A stretch of DNA of 64,000 nucleotides from Macrostomum hystrix (lineage: Eukaryota > Platyhelminthes > Macrostomidae). The notes under the pieces are model-generated. The model had not been told where the DNA came from, did no database searches, and saw nothing but the letters and a program-made list of their open reading frames with translations. Made by a program: the position numbers and the translations under genes. The DNA lies in NCBI GenBank assembly GCA_950097015.1, contig CATNEN010000001.1, forward strand, positions 837,501 to 901,500, read 5' to 3'. Below, in pieces: positions 11,941 to 22,748 of this stretch. Positions within the stretch are counted from its first letter, which is position 1, and each line of letters begins with the position of its first letter.

Positions 11941-14193
11941 TCACAGCAGCTGGCAGCCACAGCAGCAGGTCTGCGGATAGTCGACCGTGTGCACCAGCCG
12001 GTTGTCTCCGTACACGAAGAACTGGAACTCCTTGTCCTTCCACTGGCAGTCGCACTGGAACACTGGCACACCGCGGATCACGTGATTCTGCATCCAGATT
12101 CGACCAGTTTGACCCAGTGCCCGATGCTCCTGGACGATCTTGACCGACTGAGCGTTGACTTCCCCCTCCGGGAAGGTCTGGATCGGATTCAGCAACGGCT
12201 GCGTGTCCTCGAACAACACCTGAAGCAATTCAGATGTGTCCATATGTGACAGATGATTTGAAGGGTAAATTCTATGTACTGGCATCAGCTGAGTATATGT
12301 TTCGGTGGGTTTAGTTGCCTTCCCTATGTACATGGACTGAACAGCAGTACGTAGCAGGAGTTACAAATAATATAATATAATTTTACTTTATCTTAATAGT
12401 AATAATAACTACCGGAGGGCTGCAGGCAATGGCACATCATTTGGTGACACTAGACCCGCAGCCAGCGAGGAGGCAATTCCGCTCATTTCGCTGACCCCTG
12501 AGCACACAGGCACACGGATACTGTACGCAGGCACACGCTCACACAGGTGTGTACATCTGCGCTCACTTCTCATCGTCAGGCAGTGCACATTCTCACTGTG
12601 CCTACCTGCCGTCTCTCCTCGGCTGCGCCCTAAATAAATGTGGCCTCGCCGCGGAATTGAGCTTGGTGCGAAAGGCGAACGCATTATACCGCTCGCCACT
12701 CACTCCCCATCTTGCTTGCTACCTTAGGTAGATTTTCATAGAAATAGGTATTTGTCCTTAAAAGTGTGACCCACAGTTTATGCCGGAGTTGTGCCTACCG
12801 TTCCTGGCACATTTCGAATCAGATGATCCGGCAGCGCTGTCCTCTCCAGGATGAAATCCTTCACGTGGGTTTGGTAGGTGATGGTCATGCTCACGAAGCA
12901 TTTCACCTGGCCAGTAGCTTCACAGGTGGGGCAGGGGATGCGGCCATGGCCGTGACACTTCATGCAGCGCCTCTTTCCAGAGCCGTGGCAACTGCTGCAT
13001 GAGGTTCGATTCTCGCCGATGCCTCGATGCCCGGAGCCGTGGCAGAAGCCACAGCGAGTACGGCCCCAGCCCATGCAGCGCAGGCAGGTGACCAATCTGC
13101 AGCCACGGCATCCGTGACAGGTTCGCACAGAGGCCGTGTGGGGCACTTCGCATTTGAGAACTGAATCTTGGAACATCGCTGGGTTGGCGAGCTGCAAATT
13201 CGGTCAAGTGAAAGTGAAGAAATGGCAAATAAAGCGTGATGAAACGCTACACCCACTCTCAATTATCCCAGCTGATTTCCCCCCCCCGACCTTAAAGACG
13301 CGAGTCCGACCACTCTAACCACTAGGCTACAACCCGAAGATTTCTATTCTGAACTCTGTCAGACAACAGAAAAATTAGAATTTGAGTACGCGTTCTTGCA
13401 CATGTGGTCCCACCTGTATTTCCCATGGTTGCGGCGCGGTCCCGTTCATTGGCCCGTCGATTGGCTGGCCGTGGTAGGGCTCAGAGGCCCAGTCAGTAGA
13501 GCGCGATTCAACAAACGTCTTCAAGGCGTAGTGCACAGCCGTTGTCTGTTTCAGGCTTTTGAAAGTCATGCCTTCAGCTGCACCCTTGCCCCAGCAAAAC
13601 TTCGACTTGGCCAGGGCGATGAGTTGGTCGCGAGCTTCTTTCTCGGTTAGCTTGGCCATTGAAGCGATCTCCTCAATGGAATTGCCGCTTGTAGCCTGCT
13701 GGTAGGACGGTGGCGGCGCTACGAATGTGACGCTCGGTGACAGGATCTCGTCATAGCCTATCGAGGTATGAAGATTTTTTATCTAAGGCGCTTTAGTGCA
13801 GGTATATTTAGCCGGCACTGATTTACCTTGGATTTTGTCCATATCTTGCATAGGCGGCGCCGTAGCTGGTAGAGGTTGCTTGCCATTATCTTCACTGTCC
13901 ATTGGTATCTCACCAATTCCCACGGGTTCTCCTTCAGCTTGTGGCTGAGATCCATGTGCTCCCGTTTGTCCAGGTGGAGCTCCGTAGGGTCCCGATTGTC
14001 CAGGTGGAGCTCCGTAGGGTCCCGTTTGTCCAGGTGGAGCTCCGTAGGGTCCCGTTTGTCCAGGTGGATCTCCGTTGGGTCCCGATTGTCCAGGTGGAGC
14101 TCCGTAGGGTCCCGTTTGTCCAGGTGAAGCTCCGTAGGGTCCCGGTTGTCCAGGTGGAGCTCCGTAGCTTGGGTTCTGATGCAGCGGATGCAT
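11941..14193 (-). CDS. SSUH2: SSUH2-like protein, paralogue C (4 exons)
   Basis: Exons 14193-13827, 13757-13414, 13191-12799 and 12219-11941, GT-AG, phases 1,0,0, giving 460 aa (ATG 14193, TGA 11943-11941). The N-terminal exon encodes a run of 10-residue GQTGPYGAPP repeats (about residues 14-85). This is a Pro/Gly/Tyr low-complexity segment like that of annexin A7/A11-type proteins. The position equivalent to PSAP reads ATAP. PPSY lies at 138-141. The core (SKFCWGKGAAE, SRSTDWASEPY) has Phe where the other copies have Cys. Six CxxC pairs remain in the cysteine-rich region, and the C-terminus is TCCCGCQLL. Exon 3 and 4 lengths equal those of A and B. Intron 3 holds a SINE family 1 copy, intron 2 a SINE family 2 head. 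Confidence 0.88.
12395..12708 (-). mobile_element. SINE family 1 in intron 3 of SSUH2-C (internally deleted)
   Basis: Matches the 3.5-kb copy at both ends: tail with AATAATAATAACTACC, then GGAGGGCTGCAGGCAATGG, and a tRNA-like head near 12650-12708. It lacks part of the middle segment (the CGCCCTTTAGGGCC region is missing). Confidence 0.7.
13235..13335 (-). mobile_element. SINE family 2 head fragment in intron 2 of SSUH2-C
   Basis: A short piece reads on the minus strand as AGCCTAGTGGTTAGAGTGG (box A-like). It is followed by GGTCGGGGGGGG, where the box B should be, and then a short body piece with AATTGAGAGTGGGTGTAGCG. Confidence 0.55.
13965..14165 (-). repeat. 30-bp coding minisatellite in exon 1 of SSUH2-C
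   Basis: About seven in-frame copies of a 30-bp unit (plus strand CAGGTGGAGCTCCGTAGGGT, then CCCGTTTGTC), each encoding GQTGPYGAPP-type decapeptides. Copy number is likely polymorphic. The unit length keeps the frame. Confidence 0.9.
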
Positions 14194-14930
14194 GTGTCCA
14201 GGGCTCTTACTGACTACAATTTATCCAGCTCTGGCAGAAGTTTCTATTTTTGCCCTGCTTTATATTGACCATACTGAACCAAGGCCATCCCTTCCCTGAA
14301 TTCTCATTCCCGCCCCAAGAAGACTAAGAGTAGGCATTTTTTCAAAGCTTAATGTACACACGGGCAGAACCGTGGCGTGTATTTGGGTCTGTAAGAATCA
14401 TGACTAAAGGCAGAGAGAATGGGGAGAAAAAATTGGTGACGACTGGAAAGGGAAATGGGAAGAGACTGTGGACAGGAATTGAATGGGGATAGGAAAAATG
14501 ACTGTGTACTCAGACTTTGCACTTCTAAGGCTAGTTCACACAGTTAGTTCTCTAGTAGATCATTCTGACAGTCATGATTAGTCTGTGCATAGTCGCAATG
14601 TGAACTTTTATTTGGAAATTCGGTCACTACCATTTTCTCTCATTTTTCTCATTAAATTTTCTCACCGCATTCACCCTATACTGTACTTTGCATGAGCTTC
14701 AGTGTTTTCCCTTCTGCTACTTTTTATCTTTCTTCTGCAAGTTGATAAAAACTCTAAATCACATGCATGCTTTCAATCAATGCAATTAGAAAATAAAATG
14801 TTATTTTCTTTTGACTTAAAGATCGACACAGATTTAGGTTTGGAATTTTGCACAACTTATTAGCTAGCGGGCCAAATAGAGAACCTAGAAGACGACAGCG
14901 GGCCGCATTGACTGTAAAAATATGAGACAA
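14194..14930. other. Upstream region of SSUH2-C up to the large minisatellite
   Basis: No gene recognised. 14850-14925 contains GCGGGCC-type segments (GCTAGCGGGCCAAATAG, AGCGGGCCGCATTG). These may be the left part of the hAT-like element whose right end is at 17773. Confidence 0.3.
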
Positions 14931-14934
14931 TGTA

Positions 14935-17690
14935 GAGATGAGACACGGGAGAGATGAGACACGGGAGAGATGAGACACGGGAGAGATGAGACACGGGAGA
15001 GTTGAGACAGGGGAGAGATGAGACACGGGAGAGATAAGACGCGGGAGAGTTGAGACAGGGGAGAGATGAGACACGGGAGAGATGAGACACGGGAGAGATA
15101 AGACGCGGGAGAGTTGAGACAGGGGAGAGATGAGACGGCAGAGATGAGACACGGGAGAGATGAGACACGGGAGAGATGAGACACGGGAGAGATGAGACGG
15201 CAGAGATGAGACACGGGAGAGATGAGACACGGGAGAGATGAGACACGGGAGAGATGAGACACGGGAGAGATAAGACGCGGGAGAGTTGAGACAGGGGAGA
15301 GATGAGACACGGGAGAGATGAGACACGGGAGAGATAAGACGCGGGAGAGTTGAGACAGGGGAGAGATGAGACAGGGGAGAGATGAGACACGGGAGAGATG
15401 AGACACGGGAGAGATAAGACGCGGGAGAGTTGAGACAGGGGAGAGATGAGACACGGGAGAGATGAGACACGGGAGAGATGAGACACGGGAGAGATGAGAC
15501 ACGGGAGAGATGAGACACGGGAGAGATAAGACGCGGGAGAGTTGAGACAGGGGAGAGATGAGACACGGGAGAGATGAGACACGGGAGAGATGAGACACGG
15601 GAGAGATGAGACACGGGAGAGATAAGACGCGGGAGAGTTGAGACAGGGGAGAGATGAGACACGGGAGAGATGAGACACGGGAGAGATGAGACACGGGAGA
15701 GATGAGACACGGGAGAGATAAGACGCGGGAGAGTTGAGACAGGGGAGAGATGAGACACGGGAGAGATGAGACACGGGAGAGATAAGACGCGGGAGAGTTG
15801 AGACAGGGGAGAGATGAGACACGGGAGAGATGAGACACAGGAGAGATGAGACACAGGTGAGATGAGACACGGGAGAGATGAGACACGGGAGAGATGAGAC
15901 ACGGGAGAGATGAGACACGGGAGAGATGAGACACGGGAGAGATAAGACGCGGGAGAGTTGAGACAGGGGAGAGATGAGACACGGGAGAGATGAGACACGG
16001 GAGAGATGAGACACGGGAGAGATGAGACACGGGAGAGATAAGACGCGGGAGAGTTGAGACAGGGGAGAGATGAGACACGGGAGAGATGAGACACGGGAGA
16101 GATAAGACGCGGGAGAGTTGAGACACGGGAGAGATGAGACACGGGAGAGATGAGACACAGGAGAGATGAGACACAGGTGAGATGAGACACGGGAGAGATA
16201 AGACGCGGGAGAGTTGAGACAGGGGAGAGATGAGACACGGGAGAGATGAGACACGGGAGAGATAAGACGCGGGAGAGTTGAGACAGGGGAGAGATGAGAC
16301 ACGGGAGAGATGAGACACGGGAGAGATGAGACACGGGAGAGATAAGACGCGGGAGAGTTGAGACAGGGGAGAGATGAGACACGGGAGAGATGAGACACGG
16401 GAGAGATAAGACGCGGGAGAGTTGAGACAGGGGAGAGATGAGACAGGGGAGAGATGAGACACGGGAGAGATGAGACACGGGAGAGATAAGACGCGGGAGA
16501 GTTGAGACAGGGGAGAGATGAGACACGGGAGAGATGAGACACGGGAGAGATGAGACACGGGAGAGATGAGACACGGGAGAGATGAGACACGGGAGAGATA
16601 AGACGCGGGAGAGTTGAGACAGGGGAGAGATGAGACACGGGAGAGATGAGACACGGGAGAGATGAGACACGGGAGAGATGAGACACGGGAGAGATAAGAC
16701 GCGGGAGAGTTGAGACAGGGGAGAGATGAGACACGGGAGAGATGAGACACGGGAGAGATGAGACACGGGAGAGATGAGACACGGGAGAGATAAGACGCGG
16801 GAGAGTTGAGACAGGGGAGAGATGAGACACGGGAGAGATGAGACACGGGAGAGATAAGACGCGGGAGAGTTGAGACAGGGGAGAGATGAGACACGGGAGA
16901 GATGAGACACAGGAGAGATGAGACACAGGTGAGATGAGACACGGGAGAGATAAGACGCGGGAGAGTTGAGACAGGGGAGAGATGAGACACGGGAGAGATG
17001 AGACACGGGAGAGATAAGACGCGGGAGAGTTGAGACAGGGGAGAGATGAGACACGGGAGAGATGAGACACGGGAGAGATGAGACACAGGAGAGATGAGAC
17101 ACAGGTGAGATGAGACAGGGAAGAGACGAGACACTGGAGAGATGAGACGGCAGAGATGAGACACGGGAGAGATGAGACACGGGAGAGATGAGACACGGGA
17201 GAGATAAGACACGGGAGAGATAAGACGCGGGAGAGTTGAGACAGGGGAGAGATGAGACACGGGAGAGATGAGACACGGGAGAGATAAGACGCGGGAGAGT
17301 TGAGACAGGGGAGAGATGAGACACGGGAGAGATGAGACACAGGAGAGATGAGACACAGGTGAGATGAGACAGGGAAGAGACGAGACACTGGAGAGATGAG
17401 ACGGCAGAGATGAGACACGGGAGAGATGAGACACGGGAGAGATGAGACACGGGAGAGATAAGACACGGGAGAGATGAGACACGGGAGAGATGAGACAGGG
17501 GAGAGATGAGACACGGGAGAGATGAGACACGGGAGAGATGAGACACGGGAGAGATGAGACACGGGAGAGATGAGACGCGGGAGAGTTCAGACAGGGGAGA
17601 GATGAGACACGGGAGAGAAAGGACACAGGGGACAGGGGAGCGATGAGACAGGGGAGAGATATTACAGCGGAGAGACGAGACAGGATACTG
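14935..17690. repeat. 2.75-kb array of a 16-bp unit (GAGATGAGACACGGGA)
   Basis: About 170 tandem copies of GAGATGAGACACGGGA, with recurrent variants GAGATAAGACGCGGGA, GAGTTGAGACAGGGGA, GAGATGAGACACAGGT and a shortened GAGATGAGACGGCA. The variants recur in fixed order (ACACGGG, AAGACGCGGG, GTTGAGACAGGGG), so blocks of 5-8 units have been amplified together. Since 16 is not a multiple of 3 and no frame of the reverse complement has a stop, all three minus frames stay open for 900-1,100 codons. This is a repeat artefact. Confidence 0.97.
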
Positions 17691-17699
17691 TAGATGTCG

Positions 17700-17773
17700 G
17701 AATGGGCAACGGGCCGGATTTGGGAGCTTCGAGGGCCGCATCTGGCCCGCGGGCCGGAGTTTGCCGACCCCTG
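17700..17773 (-). mobile_element. hAT-like transposon terminus
   Basis: The minus strand from 17773 reads CAGGGGTCGGCAAACTCCGG, then CCCGCGGGCCAGATGCGGCC. This is the typical terminal sequence of non-autonomous hAT elements (CAGGGGTCGGCAAAC with a CCCGCGGGCC stretch). The opposite end is not clear; 14865-14925 has related GCGGGCC pieces without an intact CAGGGG. The minisatellite at 14935-17690 would lie inside the element. An 8-bp target duplication could not be confirmed. Confidence 0.5.
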
Positions 17774-18071
17774 GTCTAGATAAAGTACGAAAATAAGAAC
17801 AAAAGTCAAATTTTGTCTATTTGATAATAACTCAACTGTTTTAGTGACTGTATAAATGAATTGATGCATATATAGGTACAGTTTTGTGTAGCCAAGACTA
17901 ATGTCAATAAATAAATCTTGGAATAAGGATGGCCGCTGCCAAATTAAAATAAATACATTTTCGTGTTGTAAACAGATAAGCATTAAAATAGTACTTTTGC
18001 CAGTAGCTCTGCTGTTAAAGACGCTCTGAATATTTCGTTCTACGCTAGCTAGTATCGAACAATGTCGATAG

Positions 18072-20649
18072 TCAGAGCAGCTGGCAGCCGCAGCAGCAGG
18101 TTTGTGGGTAGCCATCAGTGTGTACTCGCCGGTTGTCGCCGTACACAAAGAACTGGAACTCCTTGTTCTTCCACTGGCAGTCGCACTGGAACACTGGCAC
18201 ACCGCGGATCACGTGATTCTGCATCCAGATTTTTCCGACCTGAGCCAGAGCCCTGTGCTCCTGGACGAGCTTAGCCGACTCGGTGTTGACATCGGCTTCA
18301 GGAAATGACTGGATTGGGTTCAGCAGCGGCTGCGTGTCCTCGAATAGGGTCTGCGTTGAAGAAATCGTTGGCTTGTCTAGTTTTAATAGCAATAACTAAT
18401 CATAAATTCAATTCAATACACCTGCCCTGATCGTCCCAGATGTGCAGCCGACAGCACAGCCGCAGCTATTGTGCGGTGCATCTGAAGGCTGCGTACGGCT
18501 GTTCAGTCCATGGACTGGGGGGACGCCACACCCACCCTCAAATACCACAGCTAATGCTGGTACCCGTTTAACACCTGGGTGAACCTGAAGCAATGCAGAG
18601 TTCAGGGTCCAACTAGAGGACAATTATGGGACACAAAAGTTCGAGGTTTCGTTTCCCGACTTCACTTGGTCTATTTTAGCAAGACACTACCAAAACTACC
18701 ATGCGTAACCTTCGGAAACACCACGCAATCGCTACGCTGTGCATCTGGCCCGATCTAGCCCGAAAAATCTTAGAGTTCGAGAATAAATTTTGAAGAAAAT
18801 ATTCCCGCTTGCTGTTTTACAGATAATTTGATCAGCTTAACATAGACTGTAATTAGATTCCAAAATCCGTTCTCACCAAGCCAGGCACCTCGCGAATCAG
18901 GTGGTTTGGGAGCAGCGATCGTTCCAAGATGAAGTCCATGGTGCGAGTCTCAAATCTGATAGTCAGCTTAACAAAGTACTTCACTTGTCCAGTGGCTTCG
19001 CAAACGCTGCAGGTGACTCGGCCTCTGCCGTAGCACCTGTCGCAGTTGCGTTGACCGCCGCCTTCGCAGACGTAGCAAATCCGGCGCGGCGCGTCGTGCT
19101 GCAGGCCGCTGACTGTGCCGCTGCCGTTGCACGAGAAGCAGCGGTGCCGACCCCAGCCGTTGCAGTTGGCGCACCGGATTGTGCCAGCGCCGTGGCATCG
19201 ATGACAGCAACGAACTGACGCCGTGTGCGGCACTTCGACGTTTAGCACGGCGTCGTGAAACATTGCCGGCGTGTGCACCTATTGATTATGAGTGAGAGAA
19301 CAGTTCAGAGCGCCTTTCTAGACTCTGTTTAACAGAAGAGTGACGGATTGGCTGAAAAGTATTAGACTAATGAATCTATGAAAAATTAAGTTGAGCAAAT
19401 CTGACCTGAATGTCCCAAGGTGGCGGTGGAGCTCCATTTTGTGGCCCGTCAATAATTTGGCCTCTGAATGGTTCGGAGGCCCAGTCAGTCGATCTTGTCT
19501 CCAGGAAGGTCTTCAGAACGTAGTGTACAGCCGTGCTCTGCTGCAGACTTCTGATTATCATCTCTTCGGCTGCCCGCTTGCTCCAACAGCAATGGGATTT
19601 GGCTAGGCCGACTAACAAATACCTAGCCTCATGCTCTGACAATGTGTTACCTGTGACAAAATTTTCTACGGTGCTGTTGGCACCGCTTTGCGTGGCTTCT
19701 TGATAAGACGGAGGCGGTGCCACATAAGCCACTGTTGGCTGAAGAATATCGTCATAACCTGGTGGAACAGACAATATAATAATAAAAATGATAATATTTG
19801 CTGGAGGGCTGCGTGCAATGGCATGTCAGTTAGTGACACTAGACCCGCAACCAGCGTGGAGGCAATTCTGCCCATTTCGCTGACTCCTGAGCACACACGC
19901 ACACGGATACTGTACTCAGGCACACTCTCACACAGGTGTGTACACCTGACTTTCTCATCGTCAGGGAGTGTACACTTTCACTTTGCCTTGGATTTTGGCC
20001 CTCAAGGGAGGAAATTGCACGACAAGCCCCCAAAAAGCCTTCTCTCCGCGGCTGCACCCCAAATTAATGTGGCCTCGCCGTGGAATCGAACGTAGGGACC
20101 TTGGTGCGAGAGGCAAACGTGATAACCGCTCTGCCACTGACCCTCTCGGTGGAACAGACCACAAACATGGACTAATGTTAGACAACCATGTCTAACAAGT
20201 GGATGATTGTGTCTAACACATAAGGCCAGAAGCTTTTGACCAACAATAGTTTTTTATGTTGAATAGAAATGCGACTATCAACTGTGATAAAACTGTGACT
20301 ATCAAGCCAAGCCGGTAATTTGTGAGCTCTACTCACCAGCAATTTTCTCCATCTCGCTGATCGGCGGTGCACTTGGTGTCACCGGCTCATCGCCACCCGC
20401 CTCGTGGTCCTCGAGGCTTCCTTCTAGCAGCATTTCGCGCTCGTTGCCGCCTGACACTGGCCACTGCTGCTGCTGCTGTGGTGGTAGCTGAAGACCTTGC
20501 TGCAACCGTTCCATACCTACCAGACTGCTTTGCCAGTTAGCATCACTGTAGTGTTGGTGCGTTGGCTGGTTATAAGAAGGCCCGATGTGATTCGATCCAC
20601 TCACAGCACCGCGTGGTGCACCGTATAGGCCCTGTGTGTCGTTCGACAT
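18072..20649 (-). CDS. SSUH2: SSUH2-like protein, paralogue D (4 exons)
   Basis: Exons 20649-20337, 19758-19406, 19278-18877 and 18350-18072, GT-AG, phases 1,0,0, giving 448 aa (ATG 20649, TGA 18074-18072). The N-terminus is polar with a QQQQQ run, an acidic stretch and PSAP (92-95). PPSY lies at 120-123. In the core, SHCCWSKRAAEEM diverges from the CCWGKGAAE of A and B. Exon 3 is 402 nt, three codons longer than in A-C, because of an insertion between the third and fourth CxxC pairs (GTVSGLQHDAPRR). Six CxxC pairs remain. One residue after the last pair is changed (QVKYF where the others have QVKCF). The C-terminus is TCCCGCQLL. The last exon is nearly identical to that of A. Closest neighbour of CHMP2A. 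Confidence 0.88.
18418..18640 (-). mobile_element. SINE family 2 in intron 3 of SSUH2-D
   Basis: The minus strand has a degenerate head near 18625-18640. The body follows (CTCTGCATTGCTTCAGGTTC, then TCCATGGACTGAACAGCCG), and then the GCACAATAGCTGCGGCTGTG end near 18450. Confidence 0.6.
19775..20145 (-). mobile_element. SINE family 1, near full length, in intron 1 of SSUH2-D
   Basis: Same structure as the 3.5-kb copy. The head with box-A-like AGTGGCAGAGCGG lies near 20145, box-B-like CGTTCGATTCC near 20090. The body and an AT-rich tail end close to the exon 2 acceptor at 19759. Confidence 0.75.
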
Positions 20650-21588
20650 AGTTCATTAACTTTAATACTGTCCTGCAGCAACGGCATGCCAGCTATACTG
20701 TTTCATATATTAGTGAGCTGTTTTCTATATACTTTTCTTGCCGTGGCGGGTTTAGGTCGCAAGATATAATAATATATTCAACAGTCTTTGGATTCTGGCC
20801 TCGAATTTCTGTCTTGCTTATTGTTTCTACGCATTGTGCTCGCTTTCTCGAGCCTCTTATAGAAAGAGAGTTAAACGAGGCTAGTATAGTAAAATGGCTT
20901 GCAGCTGGCAGCCTGTACTAGCCAGTGTTGACCTGTATTCAACTCCACACCTAGGCGTGCTCGTTTTTATGTGCTCAAACCAACTACAACGAACTTACGT
21001 ACGGCCTTCATTTGGTTCGAATAATCTCGACTAGAAGGGTAGGGTTATGCGTCGAGTGAGTGTACAATTACCCAATTGCTTTAACAACTCGTTCTAGTAC
21101 AACGTTTTTGTTTATCTACATGTAAAAGCTCTGTAAAAAACGACATTAAGAAATTACCAGATTGGAAAAAAAACTTTTTTAAACACATTTCCGGTCCTGA
21201 AAGCGAATTTATTTAACTGTTCAATGTAGCAAAAGTAATTATTTAGGCATGCGCATCGCCCGGTTCCCCTTAAATAGCAGCTGGATAAATTGAAGCAATG
21301 AAGAGCTAAGTCGAGTCTTACTAAAGGACACTGGTTGTCCCATTTGATTTGAAAAAAAGCCGAGCACTCAGCCCTTAAGTCGCGAGTTTGACTATTTAAA
21401 CTCTGGGAAGTCAAGGTTTATGAAAATCAAGTTGCTATCATTTAAATTATTGTTTTTTTCAAACTCAAATATATTTGTATTCAAGTGGAAAATAAACAAA
21501 AAGAAAATATAATGTTTTTTTTCTAAGAATCACACTAGATTAAACATTATTCTAACATTCTCAAACTGCTGCTAATCTCGGAAGCGCG
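20650..21588. other. Region between SSUH2-D and CHMP2A
   Basis: Presumed SSUH2-D promoter (near 20650) and CHMP2A 3' UTR (near 21588). 21255-21415 is a degraded SINE family 2 body (AATAGCAGCTGGATAAATTG, CTAAAGGACACTGG) in minus orientation. No other gene seen. Confidence 0.4.
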
Positions 21589-22748
21589 TCACTGACGTTT
21601 CAAGTTGTTCAGTCGCGTCTCGAGCTCGTCCAAATCTGTAGTGGCCCCGCCGCCTCCGCCGCTGTTGCCGCCGGCGCCACCAAGTCCACCCGGATGTGCC
21701 GCTGCCACCGTCGTGGGCTTCTTGGCACCTGAAGACTTCGCAGTGGATTCGCTGATTGTTGAAGTGCCGGGCCCGATTTCATTCAACGCGCCGCTCACCT
21801 CGATGCCCAACTCGTCTAGAACTCTACTTACAATAGCTTCGCTTTCGGCTTCATCATCGGCGCCACCGAGTACGTCATCTGTGGCATCGGAGATCAGCTC
21901 CTCCTTCATGTCCATGCACGCTGACTCCTTTTCGAATTGCATCATAATCCTTTGCAGCTCGGGCAGGTTCATTGCTTTATTCATTTTTTGCATAGTTTTG
22001 GTGACACTCTTCATAGCCTGAGTCATCTGATTGGCTGAGCGCATCGATTGAATCTTCAAGCTAATGGCCTGAATGTTTGCGCGCATCAGAATAAACTTCT
22101 TTATGTAGCTGCGTGAGCGCACCTGTCATGCACGGAATCTGTTTTCTGCGATTATTCAGACAAATAACCTTAAAGATCGGTGTCCCAAAAATATCGGATT
22201 ATTCATCAATAACTTCTCTACAATGCTTTGCTCAATCTTTGCTCAGTCTCTAGAGTCCAATTAAAAATAAACATTTAATAAACAATTTCTTTGTTCGTTC
22301 GTCAAATGTTGTTCAAATGAATGGTCATAAAAAGGATTTAAATTATGTATTTCAGCCTTGCTTGATGGCAGTGTGAATAAGCCTTTACGTGCTCTAGTGC
22401 GCACTTCTTGATACTGTTAGACTTTTTTATTTGACTCTGCATCCGTGATGACTGAGCATGGCATTGCAGAAAATCCGGGAACTTTTGGGAAACCCTCGTA
22501 TAGTTAAATTAAACTGTATTTCAACTTAGCGTCGACAGACTTACCAAATCCTTGGCCATGATCTTCACTACGTCCATCTGGCCCTGCTTGGCCATCTTTT
22601 TAATATCAACTACGAGCTTGTTCTCCTGCTGCTCTAGGCGACCCTTCTCCCGGTCAAGATCCCGCATCGCCCGGTTCAGGGCACGCTGGTTCTGCCGCAG
22701 CTGCTCCTCTGGTGTCCTCTTGCGGCCGAACAGCGATTCCAAAACCAT
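21589..22748 (-). CDS. CHMP2A: CHMP2A-like ESCRT-III subunit (2 exons)
   Basis: Exons 22748-22545 and 22122-21589, one GT-AG intron, phase 0, giving 245 aa ending TGA at 21591-21589. The start chosen is the ATG at 22748 (MVLESLFGRKRTPEEQLRQN) because CHMP2 proteins begin there. An in-frame ATG 27 nt upstream (22775) would add nine residues. The basic first helices (RQNQRALNRAMRDLDRE, IKKMAKQGQMD), the ANIQAISLKIQ segment and the acidic regulatory part are all recognisable. The last residues, DLDELETRLNNLKRQ, form a MIM1 motif that binds MIT domains such as that of VPS4. The protein works with CHMP3, CHMP4 and VPS4 in membrane scission during endosomal sorting, cytokinesis and repair. It is longer than the ~222 aa usual for the family because of a Gly/Ala-rich linker (GGLGGAGGNSGGGGG) before MIM1. 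Confidence 0.95.

Noticed and set aside
14754-18202. Minus-strand frames of 900-1,105 codons over the 16-bp array
   Set aside because: All three frames are open because the unit has no stop in reverse complement. The longest frame merely runs into exon 4 of SSUH2-D in the wrong frame.
21605-22021. 138-codon plus-strand ORF opposite CHMP2A exon 2
   Set aside because: Antisense shadow of CHMP2A.
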